Below, piece after piece: positions 11,750 to 25,638 of a stretch of 64,000 bases of DNA. The notes below the pieces were generated by a model, which saw nothing but the letters and a program-made list of their open reading frames with translations, had not been told where the DNA came from and searched no databases. Each line of letters starts with the position of its first letter. The first letter of the stretch is position 1. The stretch is from Paracyclopina nana (Eukaryota > Arthropoda > Copepoda > Cyclopoida > Cyclopettidae). The position numbers and the translations under genes are program-made. Location of the stretch: contig JAGUCH010000002.1 of assembly GCA_019096065.1 (NCBI GenBank), positions 15,512,501 through 15,576,500 of the forward strand. The letters run 5' to 3'.

Positions 11750-13955
11750 TTCTCACACTTATTCAAAGGACCAGCATATCAAAAATTAGAACCAGAAAAG
11801 TTCGCCCTTTGTTATTCGTTTCCGATTTTGAATTTTGACAACAGAGCTACCATGAAGTAAAATGTCATTACCATGAAACAATAGTGGGCATATTGACTCC
11901 AAAAAAGTGGACGCAAAATGTCACAATTGAATGAATTTAAATCTTACTTTTTCAAATTCTCTAATTAGTTATATTATTGCATCATATTTTTACATTTGTG
12001 ACTATTTTTATAAAATGGTTTTGAAATTTTACTCACTATAGAAACTGCTTTTTTCCTCACCAGCGCAGCCAACGCAAATTCCGAATGAAATGACAGCAGT
12101 TTCACGAAACCTCACAGGCTTCCTCGGTAAATTCCTATCCACCGACAGTTTGACGTCAAAATATAAAGCGTGTGAATCGAGAAATTCGAAATGCGTTACT
12201 TAGTTTCAAACCTGCGTTTTTGTTAAATGTCACTTTTTTAGATTCCTCATATTTTCTAAAAACTATGTGCAGAGGCTAACTTTTTTCAAATGCCCGACAG
12301 TGCACCAAACAGTAAATCTCACACATTTTTAATTATTTTTAAAATCCTCTGTAAACAAGAACTGCCACACAGTGCACCAAAAAGGCCTGAATAAACAATA
12401 TTTTGTGACTGTTACTTAAAGGTTCCCTCTATGAGCCACTTTTCAATATTAACTTTAAGGCCATTTTGCCCCAATCCGCTGTGATTGCTCATTTTTGAGC
12501 CGCTTTTTATTCGTCATTCTGTGTACATTGGGCAACTTTAAAAGTTGAACTTTATATGGTAACTTTATCCCCTTGTTGCATGTTACATCATCATCCTGTC
12601 ATCACCTCAAAATTTTGCATAGCATGTTTTTCATTATTCCTGAAAGGTCGATGACAGTTTTTATCACAGTCAATTCATCATGAAAGCGGCAACAATTTTT
12701 TCTTATTAAGCCTTTTAGAAGTCAAGAAAGTATGTTATGAATCTAAAAATTTAAAGTTATATGAGCACACTTTTGTCACACAAAGCTTGACATGAGAGAG
12801 AAAAAAGTTCATGCTGCTCTTCCTTGAAAAATTGCGTTAAACTCTGAGATAACAATCTCGTATACCTTCATTCTTGCTCTCCCGCTTACGTGTGTTGTCA
12901 TGGAAAATTGTTTCCTTTTTGGGTTCAGATTACAATTTTTTGGCCTTTGACAATCAAAGCGTTAAGCTTTTTGGGCCGCAATAACAACTCATAAAACTGA
13001 ATGACCATTTAGAAGATGGGATTATTTGGCTAAAAAGGGCGAGAAGAAAAGACTTGAAATTGGCTGTGAATTGAGACAGGCATTTTTTGGGGAGAATAAG
13101 TAGCTTGGGTCAATGCAGTTTTGGGTGTAGGAGGAGTAGGGGAACATTGACCCTTTGACAGCCGTAATGAAAATGTGTTTCGGCTTAAAAAGTATAGCCT
13201 CTCAAATAAACGTGACAATTCACGCAGAGGAAAAGCGAACAAAAAACTACTAAATTAATGTATTGATACAATGAGGCTGTTTTTCAGATTTTCTTTGGGA
13301 AAAGCAATCGTTTTAAAAGGCATGCACAAGTAGCTTTTTTCCAATATTTTCTAGTAGCTATTAGGGAAATCTACCACGAAAGATAAATGACATAGCCTTA
13401 AAATAATCATCAATATTTTTAAACGCATTGAACTGAATAAGCATGCAGCTTAAGAAGAACGTCGTGAAGGGTTATGCAAAAGTTGTCACCTAATTAAAAC
13501 AAATGAGCAAGATTGTCGCTACTTTGCTTTCCCATCCGGACCTTTTTTGTTGCAAGCGCACACCCTTGTAACGAGCAAAAGCTGACTTTTGAAGATTTTC
13601 ACTCGACTAGAAAGAAGTTGGGGTTTCACATTCACAGATGTCGCTGATCTAGCTGAGATGACATTCAGCCAAAGTACCTGCAAATACAACGTTCAGTTTA
13701 GTCCAAATGAATTTCAATATATGCTTAGCCACCTCAAGCAAGAACTTGAACAATGACTGAGGATATAAAAATATGAAGAGTTATTGATCAACGAGCACAG
13801 AAAGAAGGAGTTAATCATCATCACATTTCTGCACTTAAGAACAAATAAGTAACGGAATTTCGCCTGGAATAGCATATGACATCATAAAATCCTTACTTGC
13901 CATTTCTTGGCAATATATGGAAGCTTGCTTTGCACCAAGCTAATCAATCCCGGCA
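11750..13955. other. Intergenic, 2.2 kb, no gene seen
   Basis: AT-rich. The part next to 11750 is the upstream flank of the coiled-coil gene; the part next to 13955 is the RtcB 3' flank. I found only short frames without conserved motifs, no tRNA-like cloverleaf and no clear repeat. Confidence 0.5.
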
Positions 13956-15641
<1,686 letters not shown>

Positions 15642-18298
15642 GTTAATGAATGTTTTACAGACAATTTGGCGAAAAAAAGGCTCTCAACTAAATATTATAA
15701 ACAAGTAACAACTAACAACACCATCTGATTTCGTGAATATTTTGTGTTTACAACTTTGAACATTACACGGCTAACTACAATATCGAATTTAGCCCGATCC
15801 ATTATTTTGCTCCAATAAAAAAGGAATGTAAAGTTTCTCAAAATGAAAAGAGCGAAATTCAATCATTGCATTGATTATTTTGCAACTTTTTCAACCATTA
15901 TTTTTCTATTGTATTTTCTTTTCCATTCTTAGCTTGAGAAGAAACTAACGTAAAAGCTAGCTAGAAAATCATGACACAGAAATCCAGCTTTAGCAACGCA
16001 AAGCAAAAAGTCTCTGAATAAGCATTTCGAAAAGCTTAAAATAGCTTGAGCCATTAAAAGCAAAAATGGTCCTTGCAAAAGATTATTTTAATTGTTTATT
16101 TCAAAAGTTTTGAGATCGCTTGAAAATATTGATAATTCCCAGAAGCTGCATATTTTAGACTCGTTTCATCTCTATACCTTCGATTAGCTAGATTAATCTT
16201 GGCTAAATTAACCAGTCGAGTGCAACCCTAATCATCTACTAATTATTTCTTTTAATGAACTAGTGATGGAACGAGTTTCAGCTTGGCTTGAAAGCTTGAA
16301 GCTGAAACCCAGCTTGAGCTACATAAGCAAAAAGCTTGGGATCGCTCGAACCAAATTTTGAAAAGCTTGAAAAAGCTTGAACCAAAAAATGCAAAGCTTG
16401 AAAAAGCTTGACACCAAAAAATTTCAAAACTTTATCCATTTTAAATCAAAAGAAAAAGGGCTGATTTTAAAATTAACAAATACTTGAGGGAGTGAAGTAC
16501 TTAAATCTGAGTTAAAGCTATTTTTCAATGTCTTTTGGTAATTTTGTCTAATCTGGTGGCTAATTGCCATTTTTTATGTCAAAATACTAAAAAAGTGAAA
16601 AGCTTGAAAAAAGCTTGAAATGTGAAATTTTGAGCTTGAAAAAGCTTGATACTAATTTTCAAAAGCTTGGGATCGCTCGAACACTTTTCAAAAAGCTTGA
16701 AGCTTGATCAAGCTGAAAATTTCCGGCTCGTTCCATCACTATAATGAACATAAAAAATGTTTAATGTAGTGACAGCTACAAATCATACATTATGCAAGAT
16801 CATAAAAAATATGATCCTTTAAAAGATTGCAAGCAGAAATTGGCTATTGAAGCAGCCTTAAATACTTGCAAGATTCATCGTTGAATTTTCGTACTGTAGC
16901 AGAATTAGCTAAAATATTTCACATTTATAGCTTGGAGCAGTTCTACGCCTTAGCATTGTCTCTAAGCTGTCAGCGAAAATGAAAACCAGCAAAGGCCTTC
17001 TTCAGCAACCGAAAGACTCAAATTCTAGATCCTTTCCATACGCTAAGAAATTATGTTCTTCGAAATGACTATAAATATTCCGATTGAGTTAAACAAAAAA
17101 GTAAATGGGAAACGCTTCAATGAGCGCCATCTAGTAACATGCTATGAAAAGCGCGAATCAACAGCCAGAGACCAAAAGCCCCTCGGAGACTTGTTCAAGA
17201 GCCACAGTAGGAACTTGGTAATAAATTCAGCATCCTTTCAAATGAAATTGTTGAGCTATGATTATTCATGCATCCATAGATCATGATAGTTAGGAATTTT
17301 ACTCAATTATTTCTTACTGTGTAGGACAAAGCTCCCCCCTTCAGCACACTGGAAAAAGCTCTGCAAAATATCCCCAAATGGACGAAGCTGAAAATATTTG
17401 ATAAGAAAATTCATCATATGCAATAGTTATTGCTGCAGCTCAAAACGCTATCCCCCATAGTGATGGTTGTGCATGTCAGCAATTGTCAATATGTTGTTGC
17501 CTAGCTTGTTGGTGTAAAGCTTTATTGGCTCCTTCATTTCCTGCATAAGAACCTTTCCTACCGAGGATTTCGTAAGGCTTCCCAGCATTTCAGCATGCAG
17601 CTTCAATCTTCTTCACAAGCTCTTAAAATCCTAGAAAATTCATAAGCTCATCTCACCCGCATGAGAGTGCACTTGTTTGCTTCAGATGCAGATGTTGTTG
17701 TTCATTTCCAAGTGACCCATGAGAGTTGACGTTTCATTAACGCACCAGAAAAAGGGCTAAACACATATATGTATCTGCCAGCAAATGCTGATGGAATTTG
17801 CAGCCAGAAACCGACCTTTATCCACAATGTGTCACTTCAAACTCTAATTAGCATAACAATGAAACTCTATTAAACTGATCCTTTCTCAGAGTTAGTCACA
17901 CAGTTTGAAAAAACGTCCTTTCTTCAGAATGAAATCTTTTCCACGATTCCACAATTTTTCTTATTCTAACTTGCCAAAATAATTTAAAATAATGTTTCTT
18001 ACTTGCTTCTAACGTCTTTACTTGCTTCTAATTTACTTTTCTAACTAGTAACTTTAGCCCGACCGGAAACGGAATATTTATCAATGAACCAATTTATTTT
18101 CGCGGGAAAAAGTAGCGTTATCATCCGATATCTTTTTAAAATGATTTTGAATTTGCCCTAAAACGCCAAATTGAGCCACCTTTAATATATAAAACTAAAA
18201 CTATATCTGGTCCCTCTTTTTTTACCAAAACCTAATTTTTAAAAGTTTCAACCAGAGGATTATTTTTACGGTTTCAAGAACTTTCGGAAACGTCATCG
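15642..18298. other. Intergenic between RtcB and MYND gene
   Basis: AT-rich and without a supportable gene. It contains the 481-bp hAT-like MITE described separately. The last 300 bp before 18299 should hold the MYND gene promoter; nothing more specific is visible. Confidence 0.5.
16253..16749. mobile_element. hAT-type MITE with 8-bp target duplication
   Basis: The element proper spans 16261-16741 (481 bp). Its ends are inverted repeats starting TAGTGATGGAACGAG (15/15 identical; the right end is the reverse complement at 16727-16741), followed by a second shared block TTTCAGCTTG. It is flanked by identical 8-bp direct repeats TAATGAAC at 16253-16260 and 16742-16749. An 8-bp duplication with TAGTG...CACTA termini is the hAT superfamily signature. 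The interior has no transposase and is packed with AAGCTTGAAAAAGCTTG-like subrepeats, so it is non-autonomous. Confidence 0.88.
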
Positions 18299-19466
18299 AT
18301 GAGTCTTTCAAAAACGAGATTTTGCGTTCCCTGCCGCAAAACGGAGGATGAAGTTCCCATCTTTGTGTGCTCCAAATGCAAGATATTCACCTATTGCTCC
18401 AAATCTTGCCAACGCGCGAATTTCAAGCGCCACAAAGCTCCTTGTGAAGACCTGAAATTCCTCGAAGAAGGTGATTGAATAAGACTTTATTTTCTACTTT
18501 AGCGCCAATTGCTACGAAAACGCAGCAAAAAGAATAATTGGCAGATTTCATTGCTCAGATCTGAATTCAATTTTGGTTTCAGCTAGCAATCATGGACTGA
18601 ATGGCTTGACTCTACAATCTGAAGTTGCTAATGAGCTACGAGAGACTTGCTACGGCGAAGGGCCCGTACGTACCAAATTGTTTGCGGATTTGAAGCGCGC
18701 AAGGCTTTTATTCGATCATAGCGTGATGCACCAGCTTTTCCACGCTATGGAGATGTACAACGACATCATGAACGGCTGGGCGTTTTATTTTTTGTCGGAT
18801 CCATCAGTTAGTCCACAAGTTGGTGCCGACATGATTTTTGGTCTGATGGAAGTTGGTGAGAGCTAAATAGGAAAACCTGTAATGACGGGCCGCAATGCTT
18901 TGTTTTAGGGAGAATCGACGATGCCCTTAAATTGCACACCAAATTGATGCAAGATAATCACGGATATTTGAAATTGATAATTGCCCCCAAGTTGTGGGTT
19001 GCTGAATTAAGCTTGTGGTTTGTTATGTGGAACCGGGTCAGATGCAACTTGGAAAGCTTCAAAACCTTTGTGAGCGAGCTTGGTCAGGCCCCGAATGGAT
19101 CTTCAGCAAGAAAACTACACAACGTCAGCCTTGTTCTTGTAAGCATTTGCTATTCATTTGCAATTGTTGAATGCTGTGGGCAATCTTGCTTTGTAGGACA
19201 ATATGCTGCCATTTGTTCTCGGCGAAGACCATCACAAGTGGAAAGTCAACTATTTTGAGGAAATCATACGTGAAAGGCTTCAGTCTTTGTTTCAGCTCAA
19301 AACTGGAATCTTGGAGGCGCTAATTACTCCTGTCAAGTGTCCATGCCGACACTCTGCTAGCTACAACGAAAATCCTGCTCCAGCGTTTGGGAATAGGATT
19401 ATTCAACGCCTCCCTTGGGCAGTCGAGTACATAAAAGTTTTTCTTTCAGAAAGAAAAGCAGTTTAA
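18299..19466 (+). CDS. MYND zinc-finger protein, unassigned
   Basis: Exons 18299-18470, 18583-18855, 18909-19138, 19197-19466 encode 314 residues. Residues about 8-48 form a MYND zinc finger: CVPC, CSKC, YCSKSCQ and a terminal H-x3-C, the complete metal-binding set. No SET domain follows, so it is not a SMYD methyltransferase; the remaining 250 residues look helical and do not match a domain I know. MYND fingers normally bind proline-rich partner motifs. Start chosen because ATG 18299 directly precedes the finger. Confidence 0.85.
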
Positions 19467-19552
19467 AAAGAATTGACACTATGGCATTTTCAAAATTATC
19501 TCAGTAACATTGGAATAAAGGGAGATGCGCAGCTTTTATTGATACATTACAT

Positions 19553-20140
19553 TTACTTCTTGTCGTCCTGTTCTGCGTTGAGTAAAGCAGATTTGATGCC
19601 AATTTTTTCCAGCTCTTCCACTAATTCGCCACTTTGGTGCATTTGAAGCATGATGTCACAACCCCCAATGAATTCACTTTTGAAGTACACTTGCGGTATT
19701 GTCGGCCAATTCGAAAAGTCTTTGACTCCTACAAAACAAAACTGGAATTCTTTGGCTCATAATTTAAATTCTAGGCTACCTTGTCTGAGCACTTCATCTG
19801 ACAGAACATCGTGCGATTCAAAAGGGACGTCATGCATCCTTAAGATTTGACAAACTGCGTTTGAAAATCCACATCTTGGAGCCTCTGGAACTCCTTTCAT
19901 GAATACGACAACATCTGCTTTGCCAACCAAACCCTCAATTCTAGTTTTGATGTCAACTTTAGCTTCATCAGCAAACCTCAAGCAACTGGAAGTCTGGAAT
20001 GATCTCACTGAGATTTCGCATTTTTCGTCACGCAAATGTTTCACGGTGGGAGGCATCACTGATCCCTGAGCAGAATTCTGCAGAGTTGTATGGCGGCCCA
20101 ATGAGGCACAAACTCGTCTCAAACTGGCTCTTCCGATCAT
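19553..20140 (-). CDS. GLRX5: Monothiol glutaredoxin 5, mitochondrial
   Basis: Mitochondrial monothiol glutaredoxin that carries [2Fe-2S] clusters from the ISCU scaffold to target proteins. Exons on minus 20140-19780 and 19728-19553 give 178 residues. A basic, Arg-rich N terminus ([17 protein letters not shown]) fits a mitochondrial presequence. The glutaredoxin fold shows [18 protein letters not shown] with the active CGFS motif, NWPTIPQVY and [18 protein letters not shown] 20140 was chosen because the frame upstream contains no other ATG. It is head to head with the TMEM63 gene, 160 bp between starts. Confidence 0.96.
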
Positions 20141-20300
20141 TTTCAATTTTTTGATAGATGTCCGATGTCGCGAACAAATTACAAAATACAAATAAACATT
20201 CGAAATCAGCTGACGGAAAAAAATAGAAATTGCTTACGCAACCTCCCTATAAAAATTAAAACTGTTCGTCAAACAGCAAGAGGTGAAAAATTATGCTAAA

Positions 20301-22456
20301 ATGTCGCTGAATTGCTCGACTGCCAACGTATCCGACTTCGGACCGTTCAAAATCTACGCAGAAAATGCTTACGGAGGAATCCCTAATGCCTTGATATTCA
20401 ATACGTGCATTGCGATTCCTTCTGTGGTCTTCTTTCTCACCATGACCAAGCTCACATGGAATGCAGTGATTAACAACAGTAATATTTCAACGACTGGATT
20501 TTTTAGCTTTCCAGAGGAAAATTGGGGTCGCATCAGAAACATAAGTACGTTTTGCGGCTTCTTGAAGAAAACTTTCATTGTCAAGCACGAGGAGATCCTC
20601 GAAATTTGCGGCCGTGATGCGGCAACATATTTAAAGTTCGAAGAATGCTTACTGATCTATATGATTGGCGTAGTCATTGTCAGCATTGGCATAATTCTCC
20701 CACTCAATTTTTATGGAGACCACTTACAGGTATGATCTCCATTATAAACAATAACCATCGCTGATTACTTTTAATTCAGGTCAAGCTCACCCATTTTGAG
20801 GCTTCTACAATGGCAAACATTGGTAAAAAGTCCCCAACACTTTGGGTGCATTTCACTGTCCCATTTCTGTATTACATTGGCGCCGTCTTTGCGATGTACT
20901 ACTTCTCAAAAATAGTTGACTTCCAGGCTGAACGCATTTCCAACCTAACCCTAATGGTTGAGCATGTCCCGATGTGCACAAAAGAAGAGCTGTATGACTA
21001 CTTTTACAATGTAGTTCCAGGTGTCACAGATATTGAGCGAATTTCATTCACCTATGACACCTACCAGCTAGAACACCTATCAAGGAGGCTAATGGCCATC
21101 CAAAACGCTTTGGGTTATTGCATCGATCACCCTGACGTAAAGCTGTACAAATCAAGATGTTGCTGCTGCTGGACATCCGATATCAACGCTAAAGAATTCT
21201 ACATGGAAGAGCTATACAACCTAACTAAAGAATATGAAGAGGCTAAAGCTCGAGTGCTTGCCATCCCCCTTGGAGTAGTTTTTGTGACATTTGGCTCGTT
21301 TACTTCCTCGAATAAGGTGTTGGATGCCTTCCGCCGATTTAGATGCACAAGATTCGAACCGCCCAAAAAGTGCAAACGCTTGAGACCAAAAGATTGGGTG
21401 GTTTCGTATGCACCGCCTCCCAACGACATTCAATGGAATAACTTAAATCAACCGAGAACCTGCCTTAACATGAGAAACATTGGGGTGAACCTCCTGGTCT
21501 TTTTAGGAGTCTTGCTACTATCGACACCGACACATGCAGCGGAGCATTTGGAGCAAATTCTTAGCAATGCTGGAGTGCCTTTATATTACCTTTCACCTTT
21601 ACTTCTCATGATCTGCTGTATTGGCCTTCCTGCCTTGGTTACCCTCAGCTCTACTTTCCTGGGCTTCTACACGCACTCTGAGGAGGGTGAGAGCACCATG
21701 CTGAAGACCTACTTTTACCTACTATTTATGGTTATATTTATGCCCACCTTTGGTTTCCAAACTGGAGTTCAAGCCATCACTTTTCTCATCAACCCCGAAG
21801 ACACCACGGAGTACTACAGATGGAAATGCTTCTTCTTACCTGAGGCAGTGGCCTTTTTCATCAGATATCTGATCTTCACTGCCATTGCCGGGTGCAGCTT
21901 CGAGCTGGTTCAGCTGCCCAAAATCATCAATTACTTCGCAAAAATGTGCTTCGCTCGATCTCGAGCGGACATGCCATCAATTCGGCAAGCTGTCCATAGC
22001 GAATTTGCATTTGGAGAAAACTACGCTGGGACCATCCTAATGTTTGCAATGACAATCACATTTAGCGTTATTTGCCCTCTGATAACTCCATTTGGCTTGC
22101 TGTTCTTGGTTATCCGATTGTACGTCGACAGATACATGTTCTTGTACATGTACAAGAAAAACGAATCCATCAACCAAAACGTGCATATCGTGGCAATCAA
22201 AATGGCGGTGATGGCGCCCATTTTACAGCTTATGCTGTTAATTGTCTATGTGGTGATACAAGACCAATCTGGCATCAGAATGATCTACACCCTTTTGCTT
22301 AGCACATTGGCTGCTGGATCTTACAGCGCCATTTATATGCACGATTACTTCAAGGAATTCTACCCAGTTGACAGCACGAAAAAAGTTATCGAAGAGCACG
22401 AAGAAGAGGCTCTTCGCAACTACAGTTATGGCATTGAAAACAATATGATTAAGTGA
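20301..22456 (+). CDS. TMEM63: TMEM63/OSCA-family mechanosensitive channel
   Basis: Calcium-permeable, stretch- or osmotically activated cation channel of the OSCA/TMEM63 (CSC1-like) family. Exons 20301-20729 and 20780-22456 give 701 residues. Visible: extracellular N terminus, first transmembrane segments around IPSVVFFLTMTKL and LLIYMIGVVIVSIGIILPLNFYGD, a cytosolic RNA-recognition-like loop with LTLMVEHVP and VVFVTFGSF, then the conserved multipass core beginning NQPRTCLNMRNIGVNLLVFL. Length is slightly short of vertebrate TMEM63 proteins (about 800) because both termini are short. Confidence 0.94.
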
Positions 22457-22891
22457 ATTGGCATTTATGCTACTCAATATTTCTGAATGCGGGTCATAAG
22501 GAAAAAATTGCATATATTTCAATATCTCAAGAATTATTTTAGTCGTCAAATTTGTAAGTTTGAATGTCAACCAATATTTTAATATTGTTTTTCATGTCCC
22601 ATGCATCGTAAATTAAAGCTATATATAAATCGCTAGGTTAATGCTATACCATAAAAGTAAGTATGATTGAATTGGCAAAAGATAAGTAAGGTAGACGATA
22701 GGCTTTTAAAAGTAGTAGGAACCTGGAATCATGCTCTCGATTAGTATATATATAATTTTAAGGGTGTTCAGAAGCAAATTCCAGCTGGTTATTGTTAATT
22801 TAGACCCGTTAATTTTTGGCTAAGTTGTTGGCACGTTGAGCTGAAGGGTAAAATAGAGACTCTAAACCTTGAATTAGATTTTTTAAAACTC
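22457..22891. other. Convergent 3' flank
   Basis: Between the TMEM63 and InaF-gene stop codons. AT-rich 3' UTR-like sequence with an ATTAAA variant near 22610; no gene seen. Confidence 0.5.
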
Positions 22892-23622
22892 TCAATCCAT
22901 ACCTTTTTCATACTGAAAAAAAGGATTCTCCAAGTGTTGACTAGAACTTTGCGATTCTCTCCAAGTCAACTTTCTTATGGCCATAGCTAATGCTTTTGGT
23001 TCAGCCCCATTATTTAAGTCTTCCACAATGTCATCTAACATTTCATCAGAGAGGGTTGACCTCCTTTCGTATGGCGAGGGTGTGACCAATGATGGAGGCG
23101 TGGCCGTCAATGACGATTTTGGGGTGGGTGGGGAGTTGGTTTGAGCGCTTGGGATTTGAGTCGGGAATTGGCCGGTATTTTTGTAGGGATCCCACAGAAA
23201 TAAGTAGTAGAGTGAAAGCAATATGGCTCCTAAAGGTTGAACACCTTATATGAGTAATGCGCTGTTGAATCTACTACAATGACTGTATGCTTACCAAAAG
23301 AGACGGTAAAGACGTAGACTAAAACTGTCAGTATTCTAAATATCTTCTTGTTTTGTTTGGGCTCGTATATATCATTGTCATCTCCTTCGGCGGATCCTGG
23401 TGTGCTCCCTAGCCTCATTGCACAGTTGGCAGGGTACTTAATATCACCGCTGCTGTATGCCCCATTCTTGTTAGCTCCGGCCAAAGGGCCAAGAACAAGA
23501 CCTCCAGAACTCGCTGCTCCGCCGTTCATCTTGGCATTTTGGGCATCCATGGCGAAAGAGTCGGTGTACATGGAAGCCTCTGCAGTTTCTTCATCAGCCT
23601 CCAAGGCAGCTGAACCTCTCAT
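22892..23622 (-). CDS. InaF-motif single-pass membrane protein
   Basis: Exons on minus 23622-23295 and 23229-22892 give 221 residues. The diagnostic InaF motif spans the exon junction: KKIFRILTVLVYVFTVSFG then AILLSLYYLFLWDPY, a single transmembrane segment with the W-D-P tail. InaF proteins in Drosophila are TRP-channel accessory proteins needed for TRP stability in photoreceptors; vertebrates have INAFM1/2. The N-terminal 100 residues are Gly/Ala-rich and the C terminus is Ser/Pro-rich, probably cytosolic and disordered. Channel partnership is inferred from the family. Confidence 0.85.
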
Positions 23623-24335
23623 GATTGTTTTTCTGCACTGGTTCTCCTCAAAACACCATCATCGTAGCCTTTTCATAGAGACACACTTGAGGCCTCCGCA
23701 GCTCTCCCTTTCCTCAGCTCAATTGAGGCTTCGATGGAGAGAAAGCAATTTCATGGCTTTCACTTTTTCAGGCCTCACACAAAAGAAAAGATGGTTCAAG
23801 CTCAATCACTTTCTCTGTCTTCATTTGACGATTGGAAAGGAAATCTGGCGAAAAAAAGTGAGGGCAAAGAAAATATGAGAGAAAAGGAAACAAAATAATT
23901 TCTTGTTTCCGGTTTGACTGGTTAAAAATACGCGGAATTTCGTTTGACGTTTGCCTAATTTTTGTCAAACGGAGCCTAATTTGGGTAGCGAGCTAGGCAG
24001 TTTAAGGCAGAAAATTAAAATCCAATGGTGCAAAATGCGTTGTTGCGGCCCAGCGACGAGCTCAATTAAGGAAATAATTGATGCTTCATTTGATATGACG
24101 CATGTTTTCACGATTTTCAATCATTACTATCCTAAGCATGAAAGTAAGCTGTTTCAGTAGCTAGCTTGAGGCATCTTTCGATCCTTGTAAAGCTCGCTTT
24201 GTCACCATGAGAAATAATGTGAAAACACCGTCAAAACAAATAGAGAAAATTAGCGAAAATTGAAAAAGCGATGGAATTAAGGGAGGCTTAAAACCGAGAG
24301 AATTGGACAATTTCGAAGGCCAGAGGCACTAAATC
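23623..24335. promoter_or_regulatory. Divergent promoter region, InaF gene and DHHC gene
   Basis: 713 bp between two divergent start codons. No coding exon seen. Promoter function for both genes is inferred from position only. Confidence 0.35.
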
Positions 24336-25270
24336 ATGGTCGTCTTTCGGAAAGACCCTTGCGGGTTCACGTGCTTGCTGATGACATACGCGGCCGTGCT
24401 GTACGCCGACTACGTTGTCATCCGGTGGATTGTGCTACAGTCAATGCCAGATTCCTACTGGGGATTATTTCACATCATCTGCTTCAATGTGATCGTTCTG
24501 ATGCTGTTCATGTCGCACTCCCGAGCGGTGTTCTCCGATCCTGGCATCGTTCCCTTGCCGACGAACCGAATTGATTTCAGTGATCTGCACTCAAACAACA
24601 AAGAAGGGGACGATCTGCTGAACAAAGAAGGCTCTCCACCTGATGAAGATTGGACGATTTGCACAAGGTAGACATTTTTCAAAATGACATCCCTCACTTG
24701 CCCCAGAACTTCCGTTCTTTGCTTTTTAGGTGTGAAATGTACCGTCCCCCGAGAGCTCATCATTGTCGAATATGTCGTCGCTGTATTCGACGCATGGACC
24801 ATCACTGTCCTTGGATCAACAACTGTGTTGGCGAATGGAACCAAAAATACTTTCTACAATTCTTATTCTACGTCGCGCTGCTGTCCGGATACTCAATTTT
24901 CCTAGTGTCCATCTCGTGGTACTACAACGGGGCCGATGGAGACACTCATCGGCATGCTGGTCAGCCTACCACTCGCGAGATGATTCAGCTGAAGCAATCG
25001 CGAATTCTACACTCTGTCATTCTCGTGCTGGAATCCATTTTGTTCGGACTGTTTGTCTGTGCCATCGCTTGTGACCAATTCGATGCCATCTTTAGCGATG
25101 AAACGCTGGTGGAGCAGGCTAAAAAGCAAGGTCCTTTCAGGCCAAAGAAGGCCAAAATGAGCCTACTGGCCGAGGTCTGTGGCCATTCACACCCTATGAA
25201 ATGGATACTGCCTTGCCACACTGTTGATCGTAGGATTATGCCTAAATCAGCGAGCCAATATGTTGTGTGA
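24336..25270 (+). CDS. DHHC palmitoyltransferase, ZDHHC3/7 type
   Basis: Protein S-acyltransferase, likely Golgi-resident. Exons 24336-24667 and 24730-25270 give 290 residues. The intron falls just before the Cys-rich domain, which reads [19 protein letters not shown] then [20 protein letters not shown] with the catalytic DHHC Cys. Four transmembrane segments surround it, two before and two after ([20 protein letters not shown] and [20 protein letters not shown] in part). Organisation and the acidic loop before the Cys-rich domain fit the ZDHHC3/7 (GODZ) subgroup; subgroup is moderately sure. Confidence 0.93.
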
Positions 25271-25638
25271 AACAATAAGGGAAACAAGCGTTGTTCCTTT
25301 GAGAAAGAGAATAATTAATTGTCAGCTAATTAATTTCTGACCAAAAAGTCGTACTTTTGATTTGGGAAGCTAGATGTTTTCAATTTACTGTATACTAGAA
25401 TATCAATGTTGGCCTTGATTTTTCATTTATGTTGGGACATTGCACATTTCAAATGACTAAGTTTGATCAAGATAAGAAACTTCTCACAATTTGTTAATGA
25501 CACACATCATCAGAGACAATATCATCATTGCTATAATAATTATTGTCATAGTAACTATCACATCATCTGAAATACAACGAGTGCTCCTGTGATACTCCAC
25601 ACGAATAAATCCTGACTTTTCTTTTCTTTGCAGGCGTG
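25271..25638. other. Short intergenic, DHHC to SRD5A
   Basis: 368 bp, AT-rich. A TTTCTTTGCAG acceptor-like sequence ends at 25633 just before the SRD5A start codon, so the transcript may have a spliced non-coding leader; no donor was identified. Confidence 0.35.
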
